Shown here: positions 26,396 to 36,820 of the stretch, in pieces | Layout of the letters: every line of letters begins with the position of its first letter | How positions within the stretch are numbered: position 1 is the first letter of the stretch | Made by a program: the position numbers and the translations under genes | DNA from: a bacterium | Lineage (GTDB): Bacteria > Bacillota > Bacilli > Lactobacillales > Streptococcaceae | Length of the DNA stretch: 63,166 bases | Direction of reading: 5' to 3' | Assembly: GCA_905221345.1 (NCBI GenBank) | Contig: CAJNCW010000008.1 | Coordinates: 1 to 63,166 of the forward strand | Notes under the pieces: generated by a model | Database searches by the model: none | The model's input: the letters and a program-made list of their open reading frames with translations, nothing else | What the model was told of the DNA's origin: nothing

Positions 26396-27220
26396 TTAAT
26401 CTGTAGTGAATGTAAGTGTTACAGTTCCAGTCTGAGTCGTCAACTTGGAAGTATCAACTGTTTGATTATCTACAGTCACAGTAACTCCCTTCACTACACC
26501 TAAGGTGATAGTAACGGGATTCTTAGTTGAAACTGTTGTTTTTGCATTTTTATTGTCTGCGGATAGTGTCACACCACCCTCTAGCTCGCTTCCTGAAACA
26601 CTAACCCAGCTAGTTACATCCGAAACTGCCAGCTGAACCGTAGCTGTTTCCTTACTCGTTTTATACCGAGCTTCAATGCGGTTTCCTTCGCCTGACACTG
26701 TAATAGTTGATTCCGTAGTAGAAGATGGGCTAGACGTCTGACTACTAGAAGATGAACTAGATGAGGTTGTGGAACTAGTTGAGCTAACAACACTATAATT
26801 AGGCGAAGAAGGACGCGTTGGTTGAGTCTGGATATAATTCCAAACATAATAAGTCACAAAAATTAAAATCGACAAGGCAAATAAAATGAAATAAATCAAG
26901 GGCAGATAAGAAGTCTTTTTCTTATTTGATCGTCTGCGACCAGACAAGTCTTCTTCATCGACATCTACCTCTTCATAAGTGATCATACTACCTGAATCAT
27001 AGGCATCCAAAATAATTCGTTCATCCAATTCAACTGCCCAAGCATATTTTCTCAAAAAAGAACGAGCGTAGAAGGTACTAGGGAGTTGATCAAAATCATC
27101 TGTCTCCATAGCTTCTAATAAATTCATCTGAATATCAGTTTTTGTCTGCAGTTCTTCTATACTCAATCCCTGATTAATTCTGGCTAAACGCAGAACCTCA
27201 CCAATTGTTTTTTTTCTCAT
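26396..27220 (-). CDS. rodZ: RodZ-like helix-turn-helix membrane protein
   Basis: A 274-aa protein. The N-terminal HTH_25 domain (about residues 1-70, IGEVLRLARINQGLSIEELQ) is followed by an acidic linker, a basic KKK stretch and one transmembrane helix (about 107-127). A Ser/Thr-rich extracellular spacer and a C-terminal DUF4115 domain complete it. This is the streptococcal RodZ-like cell-shape protein acting with MreCD. The start was set at the second Met (MRKK), since AAGGA sits 9 nt upstream of it but only 1 nt from the first. Downstream of the M16 peptidase pair. Confidence 0.9.
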   Translation of the reverse strand: MRKKTIGEVLRLARINQGLSIEELQTKTDIQMNLLEAMETDDFDQLPSTFYARSFLRKYAWAVELDERIILDAYDSGSMITYEEVDVDEEDLSGRRRSNKKKTSYLPLIYFILFALSILIFVTYYVWNYIQTQPTRPSSPNYSVVSSTSSTTSSSSSSSSQTSSPSSTTESTITVSGEGNRIEARYKTSKETATVQLAVSDVTSWVSVSGSELEGGVTLSADNKNAKTTVSTKNPVTITLGVVKGVTVTVDNQTVDTSKLTTQTGTVTLTFTTD

Positions 27221-27255
27221 ACTTAGCATTCCTTCTTTCTAGGGTTACTTATCTT

Positions 27256-28539
27256 TTAAGCTGGAAAGATTGTAAAATCAACTAGATCACCATCATCTAT
27301 CAAACGATGACCTGCTTCAAGAACATCGTCTAAAGTAATTTCTTGTAAAATTTTTGGTAAATCCAAAATAGTTTCTCCTCTGTCGACTGGTTCATACTGT
27401 GTCGCAATAAACTCCAAGGAGTTCATACTACTGAAAAATTCCCCAAACATCTCACTCTTAACAAGATCGAGATGTTCATCAGTAATATCTGCATCACTAC
27501 TAAAATGACGAATCGCCTTACGAAATTGATGTGATAGAGAAACGGGTTCCTTCGTATCCATAGTCAACATCACAAAATGAAAACGACTAGTCACCTCAAC
27601 TTCTAATGAGAGTGAAGCATCTAACTTCCCCGCCTCATATAAATTTTGAAAACGATTTGAAGTCCAACCAAACAACATCGTAAACAACAATTTCAACAAA
27701 ACACTATAACGGTAGCAATCTGCTTCTGCCACCTCACCTGTTCCCCTAATTCCAATAGCAAGTTTTGGAGAAGAAACCTCCATCCGGAGACTGTCTGTTT
27801 CTTTGACAGGCTGTAAAGCAAGTTTTTCCTTCCTTACTACCATTTCTTCCAAATTTCTAAATTTCTTTTGTGAAAAATAGTTCTCAACTGTATCTACATC
27901 AAAATTCCCAACTAAAAACAAAGACATATTGACAGGTTTGTAAAATACTGTAAAGTTATCTTTTAAGTCATTCAGCTGAATGTTGTTAATTGATTTTTCA
28001 CTTCCAACAATGTCTGCTGCCAGAGGAGTATTGGGATAAAGATTGGCTAATGTCGCAAAAAACAGACGCGAATCTGGATCGTCTTGGTACATCTCACGTT
28101 CCTGTTGGATGATTTCCCGCTCTCTCCCAACTGACTCTTCCGCAAAGTGAGCAACTGTTACCAACTCCTCAAGTAGATCCAAATTTTCTGATAAATGATC
28201 TATTGTCGAAAACAAATAACTCGTTTTTGTAAAGCTTGTAAAAGCATTGCTATCTGCTCCCAAGCGTGTAAAAGATTCCATAATATCTTCAGCATTTTCT
28301 CTCTCAAACAGTTTGTGTTCAAGAAAATGTGCAATTCCAGCCGGATAACACTGTAAACCTTTTTTAGATAGTGTAAAGCTTGTGTCTACTGATCCAAATC
28401 GAACTGTTACAACTCCGTAAACTTCATTAAATTGTTTCTTAGGAAGGAGAGACACTGTCAATCCATTTGATAGACGAGTCTGATAAACCGTCTCCTTTAC
28501 AGCAGGATAGTATTTTTCTTCAAAGGTAACTGGTGTCAT
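27256..28539 (-). CDS. M16 metallopeptidase family protein (YfmH-like)
   Basis: A 427-aa M16/insulinase protein. The inverted zinc motif HFLEH (about residues 70-74) is present, with the downstream acidic region EELVTVAHFAEESVGREREII. Databases name this partner YfmH, 'EF-P 5-aminopentanol modification-associated'; the link to EF-P modification is from Bacillus genetics. It overlaps the YfmF-like gene by 4 nt. Together they probably form a heterodimeric peptidase, with this subunit carrying the active site. The real substrate is not known. Confidence 0.85.
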   Translation of the reverse strand: MTPVTFEEKYYPAVKETVYQTRLSNGLTVSLLPKKQFNEVYGVVTVRFGSVDTSFTLSKKGLQCYPAGIAHFLEHKLFERENAEDIMESFTRLGADSNAFTSFTKTSYLFSTIDHLSENLDLLEELVTVAHFAEESVGREREIIQQEREMYQDDPDSRLFFATLANLYPNTPLAADIVGSEKSINNIQLNDLKDNFTVFYKPVNMSLFLVGNFDVDTVENYFSQKKFRNLEEMVVRKEKLALQPVKETDSLRMEVSSPKLAIGIRGTGEVAEADCYRYSVLLKLLFTMLFGWTSNRFQNLYEAGKLDASLSLEVEVTSRFHFVMLTMDTKEPVSLSHQFRKAIRHFSSDADITDEHLDLVKSEMFGEFFSSMNSLEFIATQYEPVDRGETILDLPKILQEITLDDVLEAGHRLIDDGDLVDFTIFPA

Positions 28540-29786
28540 TCTATTCCTTCCATAAAGTATATCACTTGTAACCGAACACTATTTGCTACTTTGCAGATAG
28601 CTTCTTTATCAACTTTATTTAATTTTTCAATCCAATTGTCAAAATCTGATGTAGATTTCCCTAACAAACTATTCAAATAAACTCGCTCGATTAGTGAGCT
28701 CTGACTATCTTGCGCGAGCAACAAGGTTCTGCGAATCATCTCCTTGGTCTGTTCAATCTCTAAATCTGTAAAATTACCTTTTTTTAGTTCAAGTAATTGA
28801 TGATTCATCAACTTTCTAGCTTGATTGCGCTTTTCCCGATCAATGCCAGCATATATCCTCAATTGACCACTAAATAAATCCAATTGACTGGAGATGGTGT
28901 AGGCTAGACCAGCATTTTCCCGAACATTTGTAAAAAGCTTAGAGTGAGCAAAACCACCTAATAGACCATTCATTACTACCATGGCCAAATGATGCTTGTC
29001 TCCATAGCTCGTAGAACAATGGTAACCCAATTCCAAAACGGATTGGCCCACATTCTTACGAACCATTCCTTCCCGAAGGACGTTTGAATATGGTTGCTTG
29101 TACTGAGGGTTGACATGGAGTTGACGCCCAGTAAAGGAAAATGATCTCAACCACTCCTTCACTTCAACTTCATTGAAATCACCTAAGAAAAAGAAATCAA
29201 TCCGATCTTTATTGAGAGCATCTTGAAAGCAAATGTAGCTACTTTCCGGAGACTCATTTGAAATGCTATTTCGTAAATCACTGTATCTCAATTGAAGACG
29301 TTCATCATGAAAGAACAAGTTATCCAATTCCTTATGAGCAAAATAAAATGAATCATCCATATCAGTAGCTAAACTAGCTAATAATTGTTTTCTTTCAATT
29401 TCAAACAAGCTTGACTCAAAGGCTCCATCTACAACTAAGGGGGAAAATAAAGTCTGCCTCACCAATTCCAATATTTGAGAAGTCAAGACATTTTTTTTAC
29501 TCAAAAACTCGTCCCGCACATAGGTAAATGTTAGATCAAGAATATGTGCCTGTCCCCTACGATAAGCACTCGTAGAAATATCTGTTCCATATAAACTTGC
29601 CAAGTATCTGCGAAATGCTTGTGATGTTGGGTAAGCTTGATTTGCCGTCTCCAACATACTTGCACTTAACATGCGTCCTGCTATTGTCTCAAGAGATAAG
29701 GGAGCAGTAAAACGAATAGTGATTTTATTTGTTTTAAACTTTTTGGATTGAACAAAATGTGCTGAAATTCCAGACACTAATTCCAT
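28536..29786 (-). CDS. M16 family partner protein without zinc motif (YfmF-like)
   Basis: A 416-aa M16-fold protein. The HxxEH zinc motif is missing, as expected for the inactive half of an M16 heterodimer. The R/Y pair region of the C-terminal half (NVRENAGLAYTISSQLDLFSG) is retained. It starts the operon YfmF-YfmH-RodZ-pgsA-ecfA1-ecfA2-ecfT with a strong SD (TAAGGAGG) and an extended -10 promoter. Database name YfmF is used only by analogy. Confidence 0.83.
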   Translation of the reverse strand: MELVSGISAHFVQSKKFKTNKITIRFTAPLSLETIAGRMLSASMLETANQAYPTSQAFRRYLASLYGTDISTSAYRRGQAHILDLTFTYVRDEFLSKKNVLTSQILELVRQTLFSPLVVDGAFESSLFEIERKQLLASLATDMDDSFYFAHKELDNLFFHDERLQLRYSDLRNSISNESPESSYICFQDALNKDRIDFFFLGDFNEVEVKEWLRSFSFTGRQLHVNPQYKQPYSNVLREGMVRKNVGQSVLELGYHCSTSYGDKHHLAMVVMNGLLGGFAHSKLFTNVRENAGLAYTISSQLDLFSGQLRIYAGIDREKRNQARKLMNHQLLELKKGNFTDLEIEQTKEMIRRTLLLAQDSQSSLIERVYLNSLLGKSTSDFDNWIEKLNKVDKEAICKVANSVRLQVIYFMEGIE

Positions 29787-29813
29787 ACCTTACCTCCTTA
29801 CATATAGAGTTCT

Positions 29814-29822
29814 ATTATACCA
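29814..29822 (-). promoter_or_regulatory. Extended -10 promoter of the M16-rodZ-pgsA-ecf operon
   Basis: TGGTATAAT on the minus strand, 28 nt before the first start codon. Confidence 0.7.
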
Positions 29823-29917
29823 CGAAAATCAAAATTTTTCTTGTTCTCTTTATAGCTTTCAAAAGTAAAATCGTTTTCATTTCAGCTGACTTTCCTTCAG
29901 CTATTTCAGGGAAAATA

Positions 29918-29926
29918 TGGTATAAT
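29918..29926 (+). promoter_or_regulatory. Extended -10 promoter of yaaA-recF
   Basis: TGGTATAAT on the plus strand, 20 nt before the yaaA start. It is the same sequence as the divergent promoter about 100 bp away. Confidence 0.7.
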
Positions 29927-29946
29927 ACCAAAGATTGAGGTGAATT

Positions 29947-30315
29947 ATGGAATACAAATTATTTGAAGAATTTATTACGCTCCAAGCCCTCCTAAAAGAG
30001 ATTGGAATTATACAAAGCGGTGGTGCTATCAAATCCTTTCTAATAGAGCATCAAGTTTACTTTAATGGTGAATTAGAAAATAGACGTGGAAAAAAAATTC
30101 GTGTTGGAGATACGATTGACATTCCTGATTTAAAGATTGACATCACCTTGACACAACCAAGTTTAAAAGAACAAGAAGAATACCAAGCAGATAAGATTGA
30201 GAAAGAGCGAATTGCTAAACTTGTCAAAGAGATGAATAAAGGTGTCAAGAAAGAAAAACAAAAAACTTCTTCATCACCTAAAGCCAAACAAGCTCCACGT
30301 TTTCCAGGAAGATAA
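29947..30315 (+). CDS. yaaA: S4-domain RNA-binding protein YaaA
   Basis: A 122-aa protein. An S4-type RNA-binding domain covers residues about 10-70 ([19 protein letters not shown], then [19 protein letters not shown]). A lysine-rich tail follows (about 95-122), longer than the usual roughly 70-aa YaaA. It is found next to recF in most Firmicutes and overlaps it by a few nt of spacing only (2 nt). Probably binds ribosomal RNA; function not proven. Confidence 0.88.
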   Translation: MEYKLFEEFITLQALLKEIGIIQSGGAIKSFLIEHQVYFNGELENRRGKKIRVGDTIDIPDLKIDITLTQPSLKEQEEYQADKIEKERIAKLVKEMNKGVKKEKQKTSSSPKAKQAPRFPGR

Positions 30316-30317
30316 CT

Positions 30318-31415
30318 ATGTGGCTTCAACATTTAATAATTAAAACCTTTCGAAATTACAAAGAGGCAAAAATTGATTTTAATCCAAAATTAAACGTCTT
30401 TTTAGGCCAAAATGCGCAAGGAAAGACCAATATTCTAGAAGCAATCTATTTCTTAGCCTTGACACGTAGTCATCGTACTCGGACAGATAAAAATCTCATT
30501 CATTTTAATGAAGAGCAGCTGCATCTTTCTGGCTTGCTACAGAAAAAAACAAGTTCTATTCCTCTAGAGATTGATTTAACACCAAAAGGGCGTGTGACTA
30601 AAGTCAATCACTTAAAACAAGCTCGCCTATCAGACTATATCGGACATATGAATGTTGTTCTATTCGCACCTGAAGATCTCCAGCTAATTAAAGGAGCACC
30701 TTCCATTCGCCGAAAGTTTATAGATATAGAATTGGGACAAATTAAATCAATCTACTTGTCAGACCTGTCAAACTATAACCATATACTCAAGCAAAGAAAT
30801 ACGTATCTAAAATCTAGCCATAAGATTGACGAAACTTTTCTTTCAGTCTTAGATGATCAGTTGGTAGAGTATGGTTGTCGCGTTATAAAGCATCGGATAA
30901 AATTCATTAAAGATTTAGAGAGATTTGGTCAAAAAAAACACTTAGAAATTTCAAATCAATTAGAAGAGTTGTCAATTTCTTATCAATCATCTGTCAACTT
31001 TACTGGTGAAGAGCAGTTGACGAATTCTTTTAAAGTAGCTTTAGAAAAAAGCAGATCAAGAGATTTGTTTAAAAAGAATACTGGTGTTGGCCCTCATCGA
31101 GATGACATTACTTTTCACATCAATGGTATGGACGCTAGTTTTGGGAGTCAAGGTCAACATCGTAGTCTTGTACTTTCTATCAAACTAGCAGAGATTGAAC
31201 TAATGGAAAGTATTACCAACGAGTCTCCTATACTACTGCTTGATGATGTTATGAGCGAACTTGACAATACACGGCAACTAAAATTACTAGAAACCATTTC
31301 TCACTCTATCCAAACCTTTATTACAACAACAAGTTTAGACCACTTACAAAACTTGCCTGAAAATCTTAGTATTTTCAACATTCAAAATGGTAAAATTTCT
31401 GTAAATCAACATTGA
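30318..31415 (+). CDS. recF: Recombination mediator RecF
   Basis: A 365-aa SMC-like ATPase helping RecA load at gaps. Walker A is [14 protein letters not shown] (about residues 30-43), the signature region [18 protein letters not shown] at about 274-291, and Walker [14 protein letters not shown] at about 303-315. Length is standard. The reading frame is intact despite the IS200 element immediately downstream (hairpin 19 nt after the stop). Confidence 0.96.
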   Translation: MWLQHLIIKTFRNYKEAKIDFNPKLNVFLGQNAQGKTNILEAIYFLALTRSHRTRTDKNLIHFNEEQLHLSGLLQKKTSSIPLEIDLTPKGRVTKVNHLKQARLSDYIGHMNVVLFAPEDLQLIKGAPSIRRKFIDIELGQIKSIYLSDLSNYNHILKQRNTYLKSSHKIDETFLSVLDDQLVEYGCRVIKHRIKFIKDLERFGQKKHLEISNQLEELSISYQSSVNFTGEEQLTNSFKVALEKSRSRDLFKKNTGVGPHRDDITFHINGMDASFGSQGQHRSLVLSIKLAEIELMESITNESPILLLDDVMSELDNTRQLKLLETISHSIQTFITTTSLDHLQNLPENLSIFNIQNGKISVNQH

Positions 31416-31433
31416 CAACTTTGTAAATCATGA

Positions 31434-32234
31434 CCACCCGTCTAACGGGTGGTTTGCACCAGGGCTATAAGCCCAAATTACCAGCCAGCGCCTAAAGACG
31501 CTGGCTTTCACGTTGTTCAAGCCTCATTGCTCTTGACTCGTCACTTGCCTCTTAAAGAGACTTTGGTACTACTTACCACTATCCCTAAAGGGATCCTCAT
31601 ATTCTTTTACACTTAATTTATCTAGTGCTATATCATGCTTTACTCGTTCTCGAATTTTCATACTCGTGAAGAAATCATCCACTGGATAATTTCTTTAATC
31701 TTGAATATATTTCTTAATTGTGGCTTCATTAAGTCCCACTGTACTCACATAATAACCTTCTGCCCAGAAATGCCGATTTCCAAACTTATACTTGAGGTTG
31801 GTGTGTTTATCAAACATCATGAGTGCACTTTTGCCTTTTAAATACCCCATAAAACTTGAAACACTTATCCTTGGTGGAATACTTACTAACATATGTACAT
31901 GATCAGGCACTAAGTGACCCTCGATAATTTCAACACCTTTATAACTACATAAGCGGTGGAATATTTCTCCCAAACTACTTCGATATTGATTATAAATGAT
32001 TTTTCGTCTATACTTAGGGGTGAACACAATGTGATATTTACACATCCACTTTGTGTGTGATAAACTCTGTGCCTTTTGTGCCATATTTTATCTCCTTTCG
32101 CTTTATAATTGGCTTGAACACCTTTATTGTATCGCGTTTGGAGTTTTTTTGTATAACCTTCGACGCGCACCCGCATAGCGGGTGGTTTATTTGTCTCGCA
32201 CCTTACGGAGCGAGACGGACTAAAAGTCACATAA
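31434..32234 (-). mobile_element. IS200-like insertion sequence
   Basis: This is a single-transposase element of the IS200 group. It lacks long terminal inverted repeats and instead has subterminal hairpins: CCACCCG/CGGGTGG (31434-31452) and GCCAGCG/CGCTGGC (31484-31505) past the tnpA end, and CACCCGC/GCGGGTG (32168-32184) plus GTCTCG/CGAGAC (32193-32216) upstream of tnpA. The right boundary is fixed by comparison with the copy at the window start; the left boundary is only approximate (after the recF stop). It separates recF from the guaB terminator. Confidence 0.85.
31569..32084 (-). pseudogene. tnpA: IS200 family Y1 transposase, interrupted by a stop
   Basis: The open part encodes 129 aa with the Y1 transposase core: MCKYHIVFTPKYRRK, the HUH metal motif PDHVHML (about residues 60-66) and the catalytic tyrosine region YYVSTVG (about 111-117). 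A TAA at 31695-31697 ends it at KKYIQD. The same frame continues without another stop for 42 codons to 31569, ending with the tail KHDIALDKLSVKEYEDPF of full-length relatives. An extra stretch of about 17 codons around the stop looks inserted. The catalytic core is upstream of the stop, so residual activity is not excluded. Confidence 0.75.
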
Positions 32235-32235
32235 C

Positions 32236-32268
32236 AAAAACAACTCCTGAAATTCAGGAGTTGTTTTT
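32236..32268 (-). terminator. guaB terminator
   Basis: The perfect stem CAACTCCTGAA / TTCAGGAGTTG (32241-32263) is followed on the minus strand by TTTTTG. The IS200 end abuts this T run. Confidence 0.85.
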
Positions 32269-32275
32269 CTACTTC

Positions 32276-33805
<1,530 letters not shown>

Positions 33806-33807
33806 CT

Positions 33808-33835
33808 ATCATACCATTCTATGAAAATTTGTCAA
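33808..33835 (-). promoter_or_regulatory. guaB promoter
   Basis: TTGACA (33830-33835) and TATGAT (33808-33813) with 16-nt spacing; a leader of about 50 nt follows. Confidence 0.8.
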
Positions 33836-33861
33836 TTATATTTATAACAGAAAACATAAAA

Positions 33862-33897
33862 AACTATCCCTGTGATTCTATGGAAGAGATAGTTTTA
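33862..33897 (-). terminator. trpS terminator
   Basis: AAAACTATCTCTTCC... pairs with ...GGGATAGTTTT (imperfect stem with internal mismatches) and a T-rich tail on the minus strand, just after trpS. Confidence 0.65.
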
Positions 33898-33915
33898 CGA
33901 TTCATATTTTATCTA

Positions 33916-34941
33916 TTATTTAAAATAATTTAGTCCCATTGCTCCCTTAACTTCAGATAGAGTTTGCCCTGCAACCTCACGAGCTTTTTCACTACCCTTT
34001 TGAAGCATATTGTACACTTCCCCCATATCCTTAGCAAATTCGATACGGCGCTCACGAATAGGACCAAGTTCGCGTTCGAGTATTTCAAGTAGATAACGCT
34101 TCGTCTTCACATCACCAAGACCACCACGTTGATAGTGTTCTTTCATCTCTGCAATGTCTTGAGCATCTTCAGGACGACCAAAAACATCTAGATAATGGAA
34201 AACCATATTTCCTTCAATCTTACCTGGATTCTCCACTCGAATATGGTCTGGATCAGTATACATGCTCATGACTTTTTTACGCAAGGTATCAGCATCATCA
34301 GCTAGATAAATACCATTATTAAGGGATTTAGACATCTTGGCATTTCCATCTAGACCAGGCAAACGTCCTGCTCTCTCATTTTCTGGATATATCCCTTCTG
34401 GCTCCACCAATACATCACAATTATAAGCATTATTGAAGGAACGGACAATCTCGCGAGTCTGTTCAATCATCGGTTTTTGGTCTGTTCCCACAGGAACATA
34501 ATTAGCTTTGAAAGCTGTGATATCTGCTGCTTGCGCAATTGGATAAACCAAAAAACCTGTCGGAATACTTTCTCCAAATCCTTTCTGAGCAATCTCTGTT
34601 TTCACTGTCGGATTGCGCTCCAAACGAGCTAGTGAAACCAAATTCATATAGTACATAGACAGCTCAGCCAACTCTGGGATTTGGCTTTGAACAAAGATAG
34701 TCGATTTACTTGGATCCAATCCAACTGCTAGGTAATCCAAGGCAACATTCCCAATCGATTCTACAATCGTTTGAGGGTCTTTGGCGTGATCTGTCAAGGC
34801 TTGTTGGTCCGCCAAAAAAACAAACATGTCATACTTGTCTTCTTCCTGCAGCAATACTCTATTTTTAAGACTCCCAACATAATGTCCAATATGCAGTTTT
34901 CCTGTTGGGCGATCTCCTGTTAAAATAATGGGTTTCGTCAT
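33916..34941 (-). CDS. trpS: Tryptophanyl-tRNA synthetase
   Basis: A 341-aa class I synthetase. The HIGH-type motif is KLHIGHYVG (about residues 15-23) and KMSKS occurs at about 200-204. Length is normal. Monocistronic. No T-box leader is visible in the 195-nt upstream gap, which mostly looks AT-rich. Confidence 0.96.
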   Translation of the reverse strand: MTKPIILTGDRPTGKLHIGHYVGSLKNRVLLQEEDKYDMFVFLADQQALTDHAKDPQTIVESIGNVALDYLAVGLDPSKSTIFVQSQIPELAELSMYYMNLVSLARLERNPTVKTEIAQKGFGESIPTGFLVYPIAQAADITAFKANYVPVGTDQKPMIEQTREIVRSFNNAYNCDVLVEPEGIYPENERAGRLPGLDGNAKMSKSLNNGIYLADDADTLRKKVMSMYTDPDHIRVENPGKIEGNMVFHYLDVFGRPEDAQDIAEMKEHYQRGGLGDVKTKRYLLEILERELGPIRERRIEFAKDMGEVYNMLQKGSEKAREVAGQTLSEVKGAMGLNYFK

Positions 34942-35136
34942 TTTTTTCTCCTTCGAAATGGTCTCTTCAATTATAGCATTTTTTTGTTAAAATAACAGAA
35001 AATTATTTAAATCAAACAACTAACTCGTTGTAAATAAACCTGTAAACTTAATTGACATAAAATTGACAGACAAAAATTTGAATATTTCTCTCTTTTCTAG
35101 TAGAATAAATGTATTACATATTATAGGAGAAAAATA

Positions 35137-36759
35137 TTGCTTACAGTATCTGATGTTTCACTACGTTTTAGTGATCGCAAACTTTTTGATGATGTCAACA
35201 TCAAATTTACAGAAGGAAATACATACGGATTAATTGGTGCTAATGGTGCTGGGAAGTCTACATTCTTAAAAATCTTAGCTGGTGATATCGAGCCAACAAC
35301 TGGTCACATCTCTCTTGGTCCAGATGAACGTCTCTCTGTTCTCCGTCAAAATCATTTTGACTATGAAGATGAGCGAGTTATTGATGTCGTCATTATGGGA
35401 AATGAAAAACTTTATAGCATTATGAAGGAGAAAGATGCTATTTACATGAAGGAAGATTTCTCAGACGAGGACGGGGTTCGTGCAGCCGAACTTGAAGGTG
35501 AATTTGCCGAACTTGGAGGTTGGGAAGCAGAAAGTGAAGCGTCTCAACTACTTCAAAATCTTAACATTCCAGAAGAATTGCACTATCAAAACATGAGCGA
35601 ATTGGCCAATGGTGAAAAAGTGAAGGTTCTCCTTGCCAAAGCACTTTTTGGCAAACCAGATGTTCTTCTCTTGGACGAGCCGACCAACGGGTTGGACATC
35701 CAATCTATTACTTGGCTAGAAGACTTCTTGATTGACTTTGATAACACTGTTATCGTTGTATCCCATGACCGTCACTTCTTAAACAAAGTATGTACTCATA
35801 TGGCCGACCTTGACTTTGGAAAAATCAAACTCTATGTCGGAAACTACGACTTCTGGAAAGAATCTTCTGAGCTTGCTGCTAAATTGCTAGCAGACCGTAA
35901 TGCCAAGGCAGAAGAAAAAATTAAGCAATTGCAAGAATTCGTTGCTCGATTCTCTGCTAACGCTTCTAAGTCAAGACAGGCAACGTCTCGTAAAAAAATG
36001 CTTGACAAGATTGAATTAGAAGAAATTGTGCCATCTAGTCGTAAATATCCATTTATCAACTTTAAAGCAGAACGTGAGATTGGTAATGATCTCTTGACAG
36101 TAGAAAACCTAACTGTAAAGATTGATGGTGAAACTATCTTGGACAATATTAGTTTTATCTTGCGTCCAGGTGATAAGACGGCTCTTATTGGACAAAATGA
36201 CATCCAAACGACTGCATTAATTCGTGCAATCATGGGTGACATCGATTATGAAGGAACTGTCAAGTGGGGAGTTACTACTAGCCGTTCTTACTTACCAAAA
36301 GACAACTCGGCTGATTTTGCAGGTGGAGAGTCAATCCTTGACTGGTTGCGTCAATTTGCAAGTAAAGAAGAAGATGACAATACCTTCCTACGTGGTTTCC
36401 TTGGTCGTATGCTCTTTTCTGGAGATGAGGTTAACAAACCTGTAAACGTCTTGTCAGGGGGAGAAAAAGTACGTGTCATGCTTTCAAAACTCATGCTCTT
36501 GAAATCAAATGTCCTTGTACTTGATGATCCAACAAACCACTTGGACTTGGAATCTATCTCAAGCTTGAACGATGGATTGAAAAACTTTAAAGAATCAATC
36601 ATCTTTGCCAGTCATGACCACGAGTTTATCCAAACTTTGGCAAACCATATCATTGTTTTGTCTAAGAATGGCGTCATTGATCGTATCGATGAAACCTACG
36701 ATGAATTCCTAGAAAATGCAGAAGTACAAGCAAAAGTTAAAGAACTTTGGAAAGACTAA
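35137..36759 (+). CDS. ABC-F family ATPase (YbiT/YkpA-like) with one degenerate ATP site
   Basis: A 540-aa cytoplasmic twin-ABC protein of the ribosome-acting ABC-F family; start TTG, with AGGAG 8 nt upstream. NBD1 has intact Walker A GANGAGKST (about residues 34-42) and Walker B LLLDEPTNGLD, but its signature is SELANGEKV instead of LSGGQ. A charged linker of about 80 residues follows. NBD2 has an intact LSGGEKVRV signature, but its Walker A reads GQNDIQTT (no Lys) and its Walker B ends LDDPTNHLD (Asp instead of catalytic Glu). So one composite ATP site looks normal and the other inactive. It is unlikely to be an antibiotic-resistance ABC-F; substrate or partner unknown. Confidence 0.9.
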   Translation: MLTVSDVSLRFSDRKLFDDVNIKFTEGNTYGLIGANGAGKSTFLKILAGDIEPTTGHISLGPDERLSVLRQNHFDYEDERVIDVVIMGNEKLYSIMKEKDAIYMKEDFSDEDGVRAAELEGEFAELGGWEAESEASQLLQNLNIPEELHYQNMSELANGEKVKVLLAKALFGKPDVLLLDEPTNGLDIQSITWLEDFLIDFDNTVIVVSHDRHFLNKVCTHMADLDFGKIKLYVGNYDFWKESSELAAKLLADRNAKAEEKIKQLQEFVARFSANASKSRQATSRKKMLDKIELEEIVPSSRKYPFINFKAEREIGNDLLTVENLTVKIDGETILDNISFILRPGDKTALIGQNDIQTTALIRAIMGDIDYEGTVKWGVTTSRSYLPKDNSADFAGGESILDWLRQFASKEEDDNTFLRGFLGRMLFSGDEVNKPVNVLSGGEKVRVMLSKLMLLKSNVLVLDDPTNHLDLESISSLNDGLKNFKESIIFASHDHEFIQTLANHIIVLSKNGVIDRIDETYDEFLENAEVQAKVKELWKD

Positions 36760-36770
36760 ATAAGACTTCA

Positions 36771-36802
36771 AAACTCAGTTGGGTTAACCAACTGAGTTTT
36801 CT
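36771..36802 (+). terminator. ABC-F gene terminator
   Basis: A perfect 12-bp stem AAACTCAGTTGG / CCAACTGAGTTT ends in a T run, 11 nt after the stop. Confidence 0.8.
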
Positions 36803-36820
36803 ATCATTCCACGAGGTAAC

